Shown: in pieces, positions 43,637 through 52,543 of the stretch
How positions within the stretch are numbered: the first letter of the stretch is position 1
Layout: each line of letters starts with the position of its first letter
Assembly (NCBI RefSeq): GCF_013394595.1
Contig: NZ_CP053348.1
Coordinates: 1,178,001-1,242,000 of the forward strand
DNA: 64,000 bases
Source: Winogradskyella forsetii
GTDB taxonomy: Bacteria > Bacteroidota > Bacteroidia > Flavobacteriales > Flavobacteriaceae
Direction: 5' to 3'
Notes under the pieces: model-generated
What the model saw: the letters and a program-made list of their open reading frames with translations, nothing else
Databases searched by the model: none
What the model was told of the DNA's origin: nothing
Made by a program: the position numbers and the translations under genes

Positions 43637-44131
43637 CTACTTCAATTCTTCTTTAGCGTCCATAATTAGCCGCTCTTTAACGGACTTATGTTCCTGCATT
43701 ATTTTTTCATGCTCATTTTTCATCATTTCATGATCATTTCTCATTCTTTCGTGCCATGCCTTCATTTTATCAATCTTTTCACTAATCTCAATGTTGCTTA
43801 AGTCCTCAAAATTTGGAGTGGCATTGTCCTGTGCTTCCATAATTTCTTTATGACTCTTTAAGATAGCATCGTGACGCTCTAGCATCATACCATGCTTACT
43901 TATATTTTCTAGAACGGATGAATCCTTAATTTCCATACCTTGTAATTCTTCCGAAAATTTATTGTGTTCCTCAATCATCTTGCTATGATGCGATTCCATA
44001 TCTTGGTGTACTGTATTTATACTATCACTTTTTTTAGCTACGTTATCATACTCAGCCATAAGTTCTTTTTTTTCATTGTCGCAACCAAAGACCATTACAG
44101 TCAATATCAATAGTGTATATAGTTTTTTCAT
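43637..44131 (-). CDS. His/Met-rich coiled-coil lipoprotein
   Basis: Not a family I can name. 164 residues: lipoprotein signal (MKKLYTLLILTVMVFGC, Cys17), then almost wholly alpha-helical and charged. Histidines recur every seven residues, so that they line one face of the coil: in the C-terminal helix 'AWHERMRNDHEMM' continues with two more at the same interval (NEHEK, QEHKS), and RHDAILKSH shows the same spacing earlier. Methionines are also frequent. This would suit binding of Zn, Cu or Ni in the periplasm, or simply a coiled-coil spacer. It converges on the antiporter gene across a shared terminator. Confidence 0.7.
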   Translation of the reverse strand: MKKLYTLLILTVMVFGCDNEKKELMAEYDNVAKKSDSINTVHQDMESHHSKMIEEHNKFSEELQGMEIKDSSVLENISKHGMMLERHDAILKSHKEIMEAQDNATPNFEDLSNIEISEKIDKMKAWHERMRNDHEMMKNEHEKIMQEHKSVKERLIMDAKEELK

Positions 44132-44363
44132 AATTTATTCTTTAAGTGTTAAATTTATAAGCAACATATAATTTTTAGGTTGAAGATATTGTCTCAGATG
44201 ATTTTATCACTAACTTAATCCATAAAATGCCTATTGTGAATAACTTCATTTATTTTAAAAGGGTCAACACTTCTATTTCTAATTGAAAATATATTCTTCT
44301 TCAGAATTTGAGAGTTATAGTAATAATCTTTAGCACTAAACAATATTTTAATCTCCCAATAAA

Positions 44364-44396
44364 AAAACTCCAACACATTAAAAGCATTGGAGTTTT
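44364..44396 (-). terminator. Terminator after the CRTAC1-like gene
   Basis: AAAACTCCAA/TTGGAGTTTT stem followed on the minus strand by T-rich sequence, 22 bp past the stop of the gene at 44419. Confidence 0.85.
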
Positions 44397-44418
44397 AATT
44401 TTTTAAAAGCTTTGTATT

Positions 44419-47400
44419 TTAGCGCTTAATGAATTTTTGGGTAAACACTTTTCCTTCAGATTCTAGACGTAAAATATAATGGCCTTGACTTAAATTCGAA
44501 ACATCTATGGTATGGTTTTCTAGTTTTAAGTTCATGACACGTTTTCCTTCGATATTAAAAATGGTCGCAATTTTCCCAACCAAATTAATAGGACTGTTAA
44601 TATTGATCTCTTTTCCAACAGGATTAGGATGAATAGAAACGCCTTGTAAAGTTTCATCTTCTAAACTTAAAGTTTCCCCTTCAACGATGACGTGATGCGT
44701 ATTAATAGCTGGATTAGTTACATTATCTACCTCTCCAGAAGGCCAGTATATAATGATATTGGAAATGGCATCATCGGTTCCTAGTCCAAAATGTGCGTTT
44801 AAAGAACTCATAAAACGAAATCCTTCTCCACTACGTACATCACGAATTTGAACACCTGAAGCTGTATGCACTTCAACTCTTGCACCAATGCCGTTAATAT
44901 TACTTTGAACTCCTGTCGTGGTAATTTTAACCCAATTATTAGTGGTTGTATCGTTTGTATATAAATCTCCTCCAGAAATCGCATCGATAAATCCATCATC
45001 ATTGACATCTCCAAAAGAACCGTTGTTTGAGGGTAAAATATTCTCGTACAACGTAAATGTCAAATCACCATTTCCGAAAAGAATATTTCCATGGGAAGCA
45101 ATATCCAAATTGCCATCGTTGTCAAAATCGTGGGTACAATTTTCAATTCCCGTTGATGTTAATTCTAAAACTCCAGAGGTATCGGTTACTTCAACAAAAA
45201 CACCATCACCATCATTTCTTAATAATTTAGACGTTCCTGTACTGGCACCAATATAGGCGTCCATATCCCCATCATTGTCATAATCTCCCCAAGCCGAAGA
45301 CCAGGTTTGCATATCATCATCTAATCCTTGGGCAGGTGCAGTATCTGTATAAGTGCCATCGCCATTGTTTGTAAATAGCTGATTGATTGGTCCACCACCG
45401 CATTTGGCAATAAACATATCCATATCACGATCGTTATCATAATCAATCCAAACAGAGCCGTAGTTTCCTCTTACGAGTCCTAAATTTCCTTGTCCATATG
45501 ATAAATTCCCACTTCCATCATTCATATAGTATACATTGGCATCAACATCATGACATACAAAGGCGTCTAGGTGACCGTCATTATCAATATCGGCAAAGTT
45601 AGAGCGTTGAGAGAATACATATTCCGACCCGGAAATTTGTGTAAATCCTGTACCTGTGGTATTGGCCTTCATGAAAGTGACACCACTTCCTCCGCCATAA
45701 AGTAAATCGGTAAATCCATTTCTATCAAAATCGGCTGCAGCCAAACTCCATGAAGGCGAATTTGCTGCACTTGTTGTGGTTATGTCCGTTGCTGTAGCAC
45801 TCAATCCACCACCTGCTTGTTGATAGAAAATATTTACATTGGTATTACCGATAGAAACTACATCGTCTAAAAAGTCACCATTCATATCTACAAGAGCTCT
45901 TTGGGTACCCATAACTGAAACCGATGATGTTGTAAATGTTGCTGGTGGAGGCGGTGCTAATGTAGCGAAGGTTATAGGTGTACTCCAAAGACTGTTATCC
46001 GATCCGCAAATAGCGCGAACATACACTTCATAAATTCTTCCAGCCTCTAAGTCAGATAAGTTGACGGTTGTTGTATTTGCAGCAGTTCCCGCTTCGGTTG
46101 GAATTCCTGTTCCTGATAGCTGTACCACATATTCCCAAGTACTTTCACCGTTGTTTGGAATCCAAGACATAGTTGCAGTAGTCTGTGTTATGGCAGAAAT
46201 TTCAATACTTGAAGGCGTAATACAAAAAGACCCGCAGGTTTCTATACGCATATAGTCTATGGCCATATCGCCTTCATAACCTGTACCTGTTCCTGTATGA
46301 CTAAATTCTATATAAATTACTTGTCCTATATAAGCATCTAAATTTACACCAACTGGCACCCAAGCTTCATTCTCACTGGTTTGTAATTCACCTGAATGCG
46401 TAAATAACGTCGTAAAAGGACCATTGGCAGAGTTTCCAACATTTACATTTAAAGTTCCCATATCTTCGCCAAAGGCATGCATATAGAAAGATAATTCGGC
46501 ACCATCCGTAGCGGTTGATAAGTCGATTGCAGGACTTACTGCCGAAGCTGTATCTGTTGCATTTCCAGAGGCTTCATAGTTCATATAGCCTGAACCACTA
46601 TAAGCATTTTCTGGTCCAGTTCCATCCGACGTAGAACCACTAGGGATTTCCCAACTTCCATTATCATCGTTTAAATTTCCTGTCCAACCAGAGGCTAAGT
46701 CAAACTCTTCTGTAAGGATAAATGATGAAGATTCTGAAGCGCAGCTAACACCAATTGGCGCTGGAGGAGGACAGTTACTTTGCGTTATTGAACTACTATT
46801 TATGGCACAATTAATATCTTGATCATTTTGAATGTTAATAACTATATCGGTAGCGTTGGGATAAGGTCCAAATTGAACCGTTCCAGAAGCACTTAATGAT
46901 TGCGTAGGACTGGATTGATTGTCAGAAATTGTCAACGACGTCGCTGAGCCTAAATCAGAAACATTGACATCTACTAAAAAACCATTACTTGCAGCACAAT
47001 CATCTACTATGTTATATGTTGCTGTCGGGTTTGTACACGTAGCACAGCTAACATCGAAATCCCAAGGAATGTAATTATTTTCATCGCAGTTGATGGTGAA
47101 ATCAGAATCTATAGAGACTGTAATCATATTACCAACAGATTGAAATGAAAGACCAGTTAGGTCTCCGCTATTTCCATAGCCATTGTATAGTTCGCTACCG
47201 TCGGTATTTAAAACAATCAATTCGTCATAAGTATTCTCTACGCGACCAGCATTGAATGTCACTCGCAAATCTGACCCATCAGAACTTACAAAAACGAAAC
47301 TTGTGGTATCATTATCAATATAACAATACGTTGTGTTTACAGGGCCTACTGAACAATCTACTGTAGTTTGCGCTCCTGTAATAATGCAGGATAGGAGTAA

Positions 47401-47427
47401 GGCAAGTACGAGTGTAATTTTTTTCAT
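44419..47427 (-). CDS. CRTAC1-like FG-GAP/VCBS repeat protein with T9SS sorting domain
   Basis: A 1,002-residue secreted protein (signal MKKITLVLALLLSCIITGAQ). In order: a CUB-like domain (about 25-135), an Ig-like stretch, a MAM/jelly-roll type domain (about 235-395), a fibronectin III domain (about 405-490), then at least six calcium-binding FG-GAP/VCBS units of the D-x-D-x-D-G type ('ADIDNDGHLDAF', 'WGDYDNDGDMDAY', 'FGDVNDDGFIDAI'), an ASPIC/UnbV domain ('GIGARVEVHTASGVQ', 'HFGLGTDDAISNIIIYWPSG', about 835-905), and a T9SS sorting domain ('SIHPNPVGKEININSP' onward). Probably a surface beta-propeller for binding or matrix interaction. 29 bp downstream of the cytochrome gene on the same strand, so probably in one operon. 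Confidence 0.9.
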   Translation of the reverse strand: MKKITLVLALLLSCIITGAQTTVDCSVGPVNTTYCYIDNDTTSFVFVSSDGSDLRVTFNAGRVENTYDELIVLNTDGSELYNGYGNSGDLTGLSFQSVGNMITVSIDSDFTINCDENNYIPWDFDVSCATCTNPTATYNIVDDCAASNGFLVDVNVSDLGSATSLTISDNQSSPTQSLSASGTVQFGPYPNATDIVINIQNDQDINCAINSSSITQSNCPPPAPIGVSCASESSSFILTEEFDLASGWTGNLNDDNGSWEIPSGSTSDGTGPENAYSGSGYMNYEASGNATDTASAVSPAIDLSTATDGAELSFYMHAFGEDMGTLNVNVGNSANGPFTTLFTHSGELQTSENEAWVPVGVNLDAYIGQVIYIEFSHTGTGTGYEGDMAIDYMRIETCGSFCITPSSIEISAITQTTATMSWIPNNGESTWEYVVQLSGTGIPTEAGTAANTTTVNLSDLEAGRIYEVYVRAICGSDNSLWSTPITFATLAPPPPATFTTSSVSVMGTQRALVDMNGDFLDDVVSIGNTNVNIFYQQAGGGLSATATDITTTSAANSPSWSLAAADFDRNGFTDLLYGGGSGVTFMKANTTGTGFTQISGSEYVFSQRSNFADIDNDGHLDAFVCHDVDANVYYMNDGSGNLSYGQGNLGLVRGNYGSVWIDYDNDRDMDMFIAKCGGGPINQLFTNNGDGTYTDTAPAQGLDDDMQTWSSAWGDYDNDGDMDAYIGASTGTSKLLRNDGDGVFVEVTDTSGVLELTSTGIENCTHDFDNDGNLDIASHGNILFGNGDLTFTLYENILPSNNGSFGDVNDDGFIDAISGGDLYTNDTTTNNWVKITTTGVQSNINGIGARVEVHTASGVQIRDVRSGEGFRFMSSLNAHFGLGTDDAISNIIIYWPSGEVDNVTNPAINTHHVIVEGETLSLEDETLQGVSIHPNPVGKEININSPINLVGKIATIFNIEGKRVMNLKLENHTIDVSNLSQGHYILRLESEGKVFTQKFIKR

Positions 47428-47456
47428 AAGTTATTTTTTTTATGTGTTGCTCATTT

Positions 47457-48569
47457 TTATTCGCATTCAGTGGTTAAGCCATCAATCCATTCGCCGATTA
47501 GCACAACGGCTTCTTCATGGATAATATTCCGTCCCAATAATGGCATTCTAATTTCTTCGGCTGCCGTATTTATTCTATAATATAGCACAGAACGTTCTTT
47601 TATAGATGGATCTACAATTTTTGTCATTCCAGGAACTTCAGTGTCTGGTTCAGTACAAACCCCTAAATTGGTCTCATTGGCAGTGTCACCAAAAGCAAAG
47701 CGCATAGGTCTGTAATCACAATAAGCCAATTCTGTATGGCAATGGGCACAATTGATATCAATATAGGAACGTACTCTTAGGTCAATTGGTTTAGTGTCAT
47801 CTTTCCAATTCACAACGGTATTTAATGTGGCTGGCAAATTATTTTCTAAATAACCTTCTGCTATTAATTTTTCCAATTGATTTTGAGAACCATCAGCATA
47901 TAAATATACGTTATTTAAATTTTGTGGTTTTACGCCAATAGGCACTGAATTGTCTCCGCTTTTATGGCAGGTAATGCATTCTACAAATGATGGAATGCGG
48001 TAATTGGTGCTTTTTGCAACACCATTTTCCAGAAAATCTATATTTGTAAACGCCCCTTCAAGGCTAAACGCTGCTTCTGTTTGATCATCGTTCCAGATGT
48101 AATCGGCAAAATACCAATCGTCCGATTTTTTTAACATCACCCGAGTTTCAATAATACGCGTCGTATTGTCGGGTTGCACATTATTGTAATAGAAGGTTTT
48201 TATAAGAAAAGTTCCAACAGGAAAATCAAGATATGTATTATCGGATACGTAATTTGCTTTTACATCACTTGGCATCCAAACAAAACGTTTCTTTTTGGCG
48301 TAGTCCGTAAATAAAGTGGAAATTGGTTCATATGGAATGACACCTACAACAGGTTCTTGGGCCTTCATGTCACCTTCAAAAAAGTTATAGTCCGAAAGTG
48401 AATTGAAAGGAAAAGCGTCCATGTCAAGTACAACTTGTGAAATTGGTATGTAGTCATCCTCTCGGGCTGATCCTTCATCATTTGAACACGATAAAAGAAG
48501 AACCGAAAAAAGCGCTGCAACAGAAAAGAATAGTAGTTTTTTTATGATATATAGTTTTGTTTTAAGCAC
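47457..48569 (-). CDS. Di-haem c-type cytochrome lipoprotein (SO2930/TIGR03806-like)
   Basis: A 370-residue lipoprotein (LLSC, Cys28). It has two haem-binding motifs, CITCH (198-202) and CAHCH (274-278), and the surrounding segments typical of the SO2930 family: 'PFNSLSDYNFF', 'VIPYEPISTLFTDYAKKKRF', 'DWYFADYIWNDDQTEA', 'EIRMPLLGRNIIHEEAV'. It presumably carries electrons in the periplasm; partner unknown. Such genes often accompany large secreted repeat proteins, as here with the CRTAC1-like gene downstream. The minus-strand box TATTTTTG at 48585-48578 is a likely promoter. Confidence 0.88.
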   Translation of the reverse strand: MLKTKLYIIKKLLFFSVAALFSVLLLSCSNDEGSAREDDYIPISQVVLDMDAFPFNSLSDYNFFEGDMKAQEPVVGVIPYEPISTLFTDYAKKKRFVWMPSDVKANYVSDNTYLDFPVGTFLIKTFYYNNVQPDNTTRIIETRVMLKKSDDWYFADYIWNDDQTEAAFSLEGAFTNIDFLENGVAKSTNYRIPSFVECITCHKSGDNSVPIGVKPQNLNNVYLYADGSQNQLEKLIAEGYLENNLPATLNTVVNWKDDTKPIDLRVRSYIDINCAHCHTELAYCDYRPMRFAFGDTANETNLGVCTEPDTEVPGMTKIVDPSIKERSVLYYRINTAAEEIRMPLLGRNIIHEEAVVLIGEWIDGLTTECE

Positions 48570-48577
48570 GAATATAG

Positions 48578-48585
48578 CAAAAATA
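48578..48585 (-). promoter_or_regulatory. Cytochrome operon -7 box TATTTTTG
   Basis: Exact TAnnTTTG match on the minus strand, 8 bp before the ATG at 48569, giving a very short leader. Confidence 0.55.
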
Positions 48586-48932
48586 GTAATCGTTAAATTG
48601 ATTATTAGTTAGTTACTATGATTATAGAACAGTTAAGCTTACTTTTTTCCTACCTATTTGTTATTTTATTTATAGATAAATAGAATGATTTTATAGTAAA
48701 GCAAGAAAAGCTGTTTATCTATGGTGAGAAAAGCTTCTAAATCAAAAACAAAACGATCTTAAATTATTTATGACAACTTCACATAAAACAGCTATTTTTG
48801 TAATAGCCGAGTTAGACTAAGGAATTAATTTACTGAACCTTAAGAAATTTACTTTAGAGTTAAATAAAAATTGGTTAAACAGGAAATAGATATTAGGTCG
48901 AGCTCAGGTCAACTGCATATAATTTCCAAAAA
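48586..48932. other. Divergent intergenic region (about 350 bp)
   Basis: AT-rich, no gene. A TATTTTTG box (48793-48800, plus strand) sits inside a small hairpin GCTATT-TTTGT-AATAGC and is the best promoter candidate for the DUF3124 gene, with a leader of about 125 nt. Confidence 0.5.
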
Positions 48933-49451
48933 ATGAAAAAAATAATACTCCTATCCGCAATATTTCTTGGTTTTTACGCCTGTGAAAACAAAATAAAATT
49001 AGGTAGTGACGAAGATCCTATACAGGTGAATTGGAATAAAAGAGTCGCAACGATTTCTGCCGTTGATTCTTTAGATTCAGGTCATTCTTATTTGTCGATT
49101 TATTCCCAAATTTATAGTTATTCCCAACATAAGACGTATAACCTTACGGCAATGGTAAGTTTGAGAAATGTGAGCATGAAGGATACCATCTACTTAACCA
49201 ATGTAGATTATTATGACACACATGGAACTCTCTTACGAAGCTATATAGAAAAACCTGTGTATTTGGCACCATTAGAGACTATTGAAATAGTTATCGATGA
49301 AGCTGATACTTCAGGAGGTACAGGTTCTAATTTCCTTTTCGATTGGAAAACACCAAAAGGGTGTCCTGAGCCCCTGTTTGAAGGTGTAATGACATCAACT
49401 GCGGGACAACAAGGTTTGTCTTTTATTACACATGCTAGACGAATTCGCTAA
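48933..49451 (+). CDS. DUF3124 lipoprotein
   Basis: A 172-residue lipoprotein (MKKIILLSAIFLGFYAC, Cys17). DUF3124 features: 'GHSYLSIYSQIYSYSQHKTYNLTAMVSLRN' region (about 47-76), 'VDYYDTHGTLLRSYIEKPVYL', 'GGTGSNFLFDW' and the terminal 'MTSTAGQQGLSFITHARRI'. The domain is found in periplasmic or membrane-anchored proteins of unknown function in marine bacteria. It appears to be transcribed alone. Confidence 0.85.
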   Translation: MKKIILLSAIFLGFYACENKIKLGSDEDPIQVNWNKRVATISAVDSLDSGHSYLSIYSQIYSYSQHKTYNLTAMVSLRNVSMKDTIYLTNVDYYDTHGTLLRSYIEKPVYLAPLETIEIVIDEADTSGGTGSNFLFDWKTPKGCPEPLFEGVMTSTAGQQGLSFITHARRIR

Positions 49452-49562
49452 TTTTTATCGCTCGATTCCGACTAGTCTTTATGTTTCATTTTTAATGATA
49501 ACCATCAACTTTTAATACTAAAATTTCCATTATATTTATTAAAATTACTAAGACCTAAGCAC

Positions 49563-49570
49563 TACTTTTG
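49563..49570 (+). promoter_or_regulatory. MATE gene -7 box TACTTTTG
   Basis: Exact TAnnTTTG match ending 4 bp before ATG 49575, which implies a leaderless or nearly leaderless mRNA. Confidence 0.6.
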
Positions 49571-49574
49571 CGCC

Positions 49575-50957
49575 ATGGTTTTAAGCGACTACACTAAGGA
49601 ATTTAGATACAATCTTAAACTCGCATCTCCTGTGATGTTGGGCATGCTCGGGCATACTTTTGTGAGTTTTGTGGATAATGTTATGGTAGGTCAGTTGGGA
49701 GCGGCAGAACTGGCAGCTGTATCATTAGGTAACAGCTTTATATTTATTGCGATGTCTTTGGGCATTGGCTTTTCTACAGCTATAACCCCTTTAGTGGCAG
49801 AAGCAGATACTGAGAAAAATTTCAAAAAGGGGAAGTCGGTTTTTAAACATGGTCTTTTTCTTTGTACGGTTTTAGGATTGTTGTTGTTTGTGATGCTTTT
49901 ATTTGCCAAACCATTAATGTACGTTATGGATCAGCCAGAAGAAGTGGTTGATTTGGCGATTCCTTATTTAGACTTGGTAGCTTTTTCTTTGGTGCCGTTA
50001 ATTGTTTTTCAGGCGTTTAAACAATTTAGTGACGGTTTGTCCTTGACCAAATACCCTATGTATGCCACTATTATTGCAAATGTGTTAAACGTGGCCATAA
50101 ACTATGTGCTGATTTTTGGAAAATTTGGTTTTCCTGAAATGGGAATTGTTGGAGCTGCCGTTGGAACTTTAGTGTCTCGGTTTGTAATGGTCGCCCATTT
50201 GTGGTGGTTGCTCGCCAAACGTAAAAAATCTAAAGCCTATGTTACAAATATTAAATTCTTTCAACTCAAAAAATATCCATTAAAAAAGCTGAGCAATTTA
50301 GGTTTGCCAAGTGCGATGCAAATGTTTTTTGAAGTTGGGATTTTTACGGCAGCAATCTGGTTAAGTGGAACTTTGGGTGCAAATGCGCAAGCCGCAAACC
50401 AAATCGCCTTAAATTTATCTTCAATGACGTTTATGGTCGCTATAGGTTTGAGCGTGGCAGCCATGGTCAGAGTCGGAAATCAAAAAGGTTTAAAAGATTT
50501 TAGAGCTTTAAAGCGAATTGCAGAATCTATTTTTTTAGTCGGATTTATATTTGCAGTGATTTTTGCCTTATTGTTTGTTATTTTTCATACTGTGCTTCCA
50601 AAGTTATATGTTGATTTAGACGATCCAAAAAATGCTGTTGACACGGCCGAAGTGGTAAAAATTGCGGCTACATTACTATTGGCAGCTGCTGTTTTTCAAA
50701 TTAGTGATAGTCTTCAAGTTATTGCACTTGGTGCGTTACGCGGACTTCAGGATGTTAAAATGCCAACGCTTATAACATTTATATCCTACTGGGTAATCGG
50801 TTTTCCTATTAGTTATTTTTTAGGAAAAGAAGAAGTAATGGGAAGCTTAGGTATTTGGATAGGATTGTTGGTGGGATTGACGGTTGCGGCAATATTGCTC
50901 TTCATAAGGTTTAATTATCTAACTAAGAAGTTGATTCTTAACTCAGCGGAATTATGA
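49575..50957 (+). CDS. MATE family efflux transporter (NorM-like)
   Basis: A 460-residue inner-membrane protein with twelve predicted helices in two homologous halves. 'KLASPVMLGMLGHTFVSFVDNVMVGQLGAAELAAVSLG' region at residues 12-50 carries the family signature (in parts PVMLGMLGH, VDNVMVGQLG), and 'LGLPSAMQMFFEVGIFTAAI' begins the second half. These antiporters use Na+ or H+ gradients to export cationic drugs and dyes; the natural substrate is unknown. Confidence 0.93.
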   Translation: MVLSDYTKEFRYNLKLASPVMLGMLGHTFVSFVDNVMVGQLGAAELAAVSLGNSFIFIAMSLGIGFSTAITPLVAEADTEKNFKKGKSVFKHGLFLCTVLGLLLFVMLLFAKPLMYVMDQPEEVVDLAIPYLDLVAFSLVPLIVFQAFKQFSDGLSLTKYPMYATIIANVLNVAINYVLIFGKFGFPEMGIVGAAVGTLVSRFVMVAHLWWLLAKRKKSKAYVTNIKFFQLKKYPLKKLSNLGLPSAMQMFFEVGIFTAAIWLSGTLGANAQAANQIALNLSSMTFMVAIGLSVAAMVRVGNQKGLKDFRALKRIAESIFLVGFIFAVIFALLFVIFHTVLPKLYVDLDDPKNAVDTAEVVKIAATLLLAAAVFQISDSLQVIALGALRGLQDVKMPTLITFISYWVIGFPISYFLGKEEVMGSLGIWIGLLVGLTVAAILLFIRFNYLTKKLILNSAEL

Positions 50958-51006
50958 TATCTAAAACATCTATTTTTTGTTATTCGATGAGCTCATTCAA
51001 AATCTA

Positions 51007-51014
51007 TATATTTG
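51007..51014 (+). promoter_or_regulatory. -7 box TATATTTG upstream of the 51067 operon
   Basis: Exact TAnnTTTG match, 52 bp before the ATG at 51067. The downstream genes at 51067, 51310 and 51974 share a strand. Confidence 0.55.
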
Positions 51015-51066
51015 CATTTAAATTTAGCACCTTCAAGCTTCGTGCTTCAAACCTCTAACTTAACAC

Positions 51067-51294
51067 ATGGAACTACCAAAATTCATATTAGGCGACAATA
51101 CCGATTATCCGGATGCGATTTTTATAATTCATACTGAATTTCCACGTTTTATCATAAATCTCGAAAATGATGAGGTTGAATGGTTTGAGGAATTTGACCA
51201 GCATGATGAAAAGGAATTGGAAACCGAAACTGAGAACTACATTCAGCAAGCTACAGATTTTTACGATAGAGAGATTGCTAGATATGATGATTGA
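51067..51294 (+). CDS. Small acidic conserved protein
   Basis: 75 residues, no signal or membrane segment, very acidic ('ENDEVEWFEEFDQHDEKELETETENY' is split here as NDEVEWFEEF and ELETETENY). I recall similar short proteins next to PAP2 phosphatases in Flavobacteriaceae but know no function. It lies 15 bp before the first PAP2 gene, so the two are co-transcribed. Confidence 0.75.
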   Translation: MELPKFILGDNTDYPDAIFIIHTEFPRFIINLENDEVEWFEEFDQHDEKELETETENYIQQATDFYDREIARYDD

Positions 51295-51309
51295 GAAAAA
51301 TAAAATTGA

Positions 51310-51900
51310 ATGTTAGAACAAATTATAGAATTTGATAAAGAATTATTTTTATACCTTAACGGATTAGGTACTGAAACTTGGGACTGGTTCTGGATGGCAT
51401 ATACTACAAAGTGGCATTGGATTCCGCTATATCTATTATTACTTTACTTATTATATAGACGCCTAGGAACCAAGATGGTAGTGCTAACATTGATTACTGC
51501 CATTTTTATGGTTACTTTTACAGACCAGATTACCAATTTATTTAAGCATGGTTTTGAACGTTTTAGACCTTGTCATCAAGAAGGTGTAAAAGAATTGATG
51601 CGTTTGGTGAGAGAAGGTTGCGGTGGACGATTTGGCTATTTTTCAGGGCATTCTAGTAACTCTATGGGTGTTGCAATTTTAGTCGGATTAATACTTAAGG
51701 ATAAATACAACTATTTGGTCTACTTACTTTTTATATGGGCCGTTTTAATGGGGTATAGTCGTATTTATATTGGAGTGCATTATCCATTAGATGTACTGTC
51801 GGGCATGTTATTTGGTGGTCTTTCAGGCTTTATGTTCTATAAACTCGACAAGTATTTGCAATCTAGATTTACGCTCAAGGAAGTTGACCAAGGCGCTTAA
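51310..51900 (+). CDS. PAP2-family membrane phosphatase, copy 1
   Basis: A 196-residue inner-membrane protein with about five helices. The phosphatase signature is complete: KHGFERFRPC (motif 1, K..RxRP), FSGHSSNS (motif 2, with the catalytic His), and SRIYIGVHYPLDVL (motif 3, SRxxxxxHxxxD). The family dephosphorylates lipid phosphates; a role in recycling undecaprenyl pyrophosphate is likely for bacterial members of this size. It is followed 73 bp later by a second copy. Confidence 0.92.
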   Translation: MLEQIIEFDKELFLYLNGLGTETWDWFWMAYTTKWHWIPLYLLLLYLLYRRLGTKMVVLTLITAIFMVTFTDQITNLFKHGFERFRPCHQEGVKELMRLVREGCGGRFGYFSGHSSNSMGVAILVGLILKDKYNYLVYLLFIWAVLMGYSRIYIGVHYPLDVLSGMLFGGLSGFMFYKLDKYLQSRFTLKEVDQGA

Positions 51901-51973
51901 GGGACCGAAACATAAAATCTCATTCCGCTAGCAATTGATTTTGCGGTAGGAAAGTTGAAAGATAATTCGATTT

Positions 51974-52543
51974 ATGCTAGACCAAATTTTACAATACGAC
52001 AAAGAACTCTTTTTATATCTTAATAATTGGGGATCAGAATATTGGGATAATTTATGGTTGGCAATTACCTATTTGTATTCATCAACACCATTGTATGCTG
52101 CTTTGCTATTTTTAATCTATAAGAAATTTGGATGGAAAGCATTGTTGCTAATTGTAGTGATTTTTGCTGGCGTAATTGCGTTTACGGATCAAATTACAAA
52201 TATATTTAAAGATGCGTTTCAACGTCCTAGACCTTGTGCAGCGGAAGGTATTATAGATTTAACGCGATTTGTTGCACCACGTTGTGGAAACTATGGATTC
52301 TTCTCAGGTCATGCGTCAAACTCAATGTCCACGGCTATTTTTGCAGGTTTGTTGTTGCGTCCTTACTACAAAAACTTAATATATTTTCTATTGATTTGGA
52401 GCTTAGTTGTAGCCTACAGTCGCATTTATGTCGGTGTGCATTATCCGCTTGATATTTTATGCGGACTTACGTTTGGAGCCCTATCAGGTTTTGGGTTTTA
52501 CAAACTCTGCAAGTACTTAATCAAGCGTTTTATTTCAGCGTAA
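51974..52543 (+). CDS. PAP2-family membrane phosphatase, copy 2
   Basis: A 189-residue paralogue of the previous gene, with the same start ('MLDQILQYDKELFLYLNNWG' against 'MLEQIIEFDKELFLYLNGLG') and all three motifs: KDAFQRPRPC, FSGHASNS and SRIYVGVHYPLDIL. A tandem duplication that has diverged. Its last 14 bp overlap the end of the convergent GT39 gene. Confidence 0.92.
   Translation: MLDQILQYDKELFLYLNNWGSEYWDNLWLAITYLYSSTPLYAALLFLIYKKFGWKALLLIVVIFAGVIAFTDQITNIFKDAFQRPRPCAAEGIIDLTRFVAPRCGNYGFFSGHASNSMSTAIFAGLLLRPYYKNLIYFLLIWSLVVAYSRIYVGVHYPLDILCGLTFGALSGFGFYKLCKYLIKRFISA

Noticed and set aside
51310-52543. Recent duplication of the PAP2 genes
   Set aside because: The copies share motifs but differ at most other positions, so the duplication is old and not unusual.
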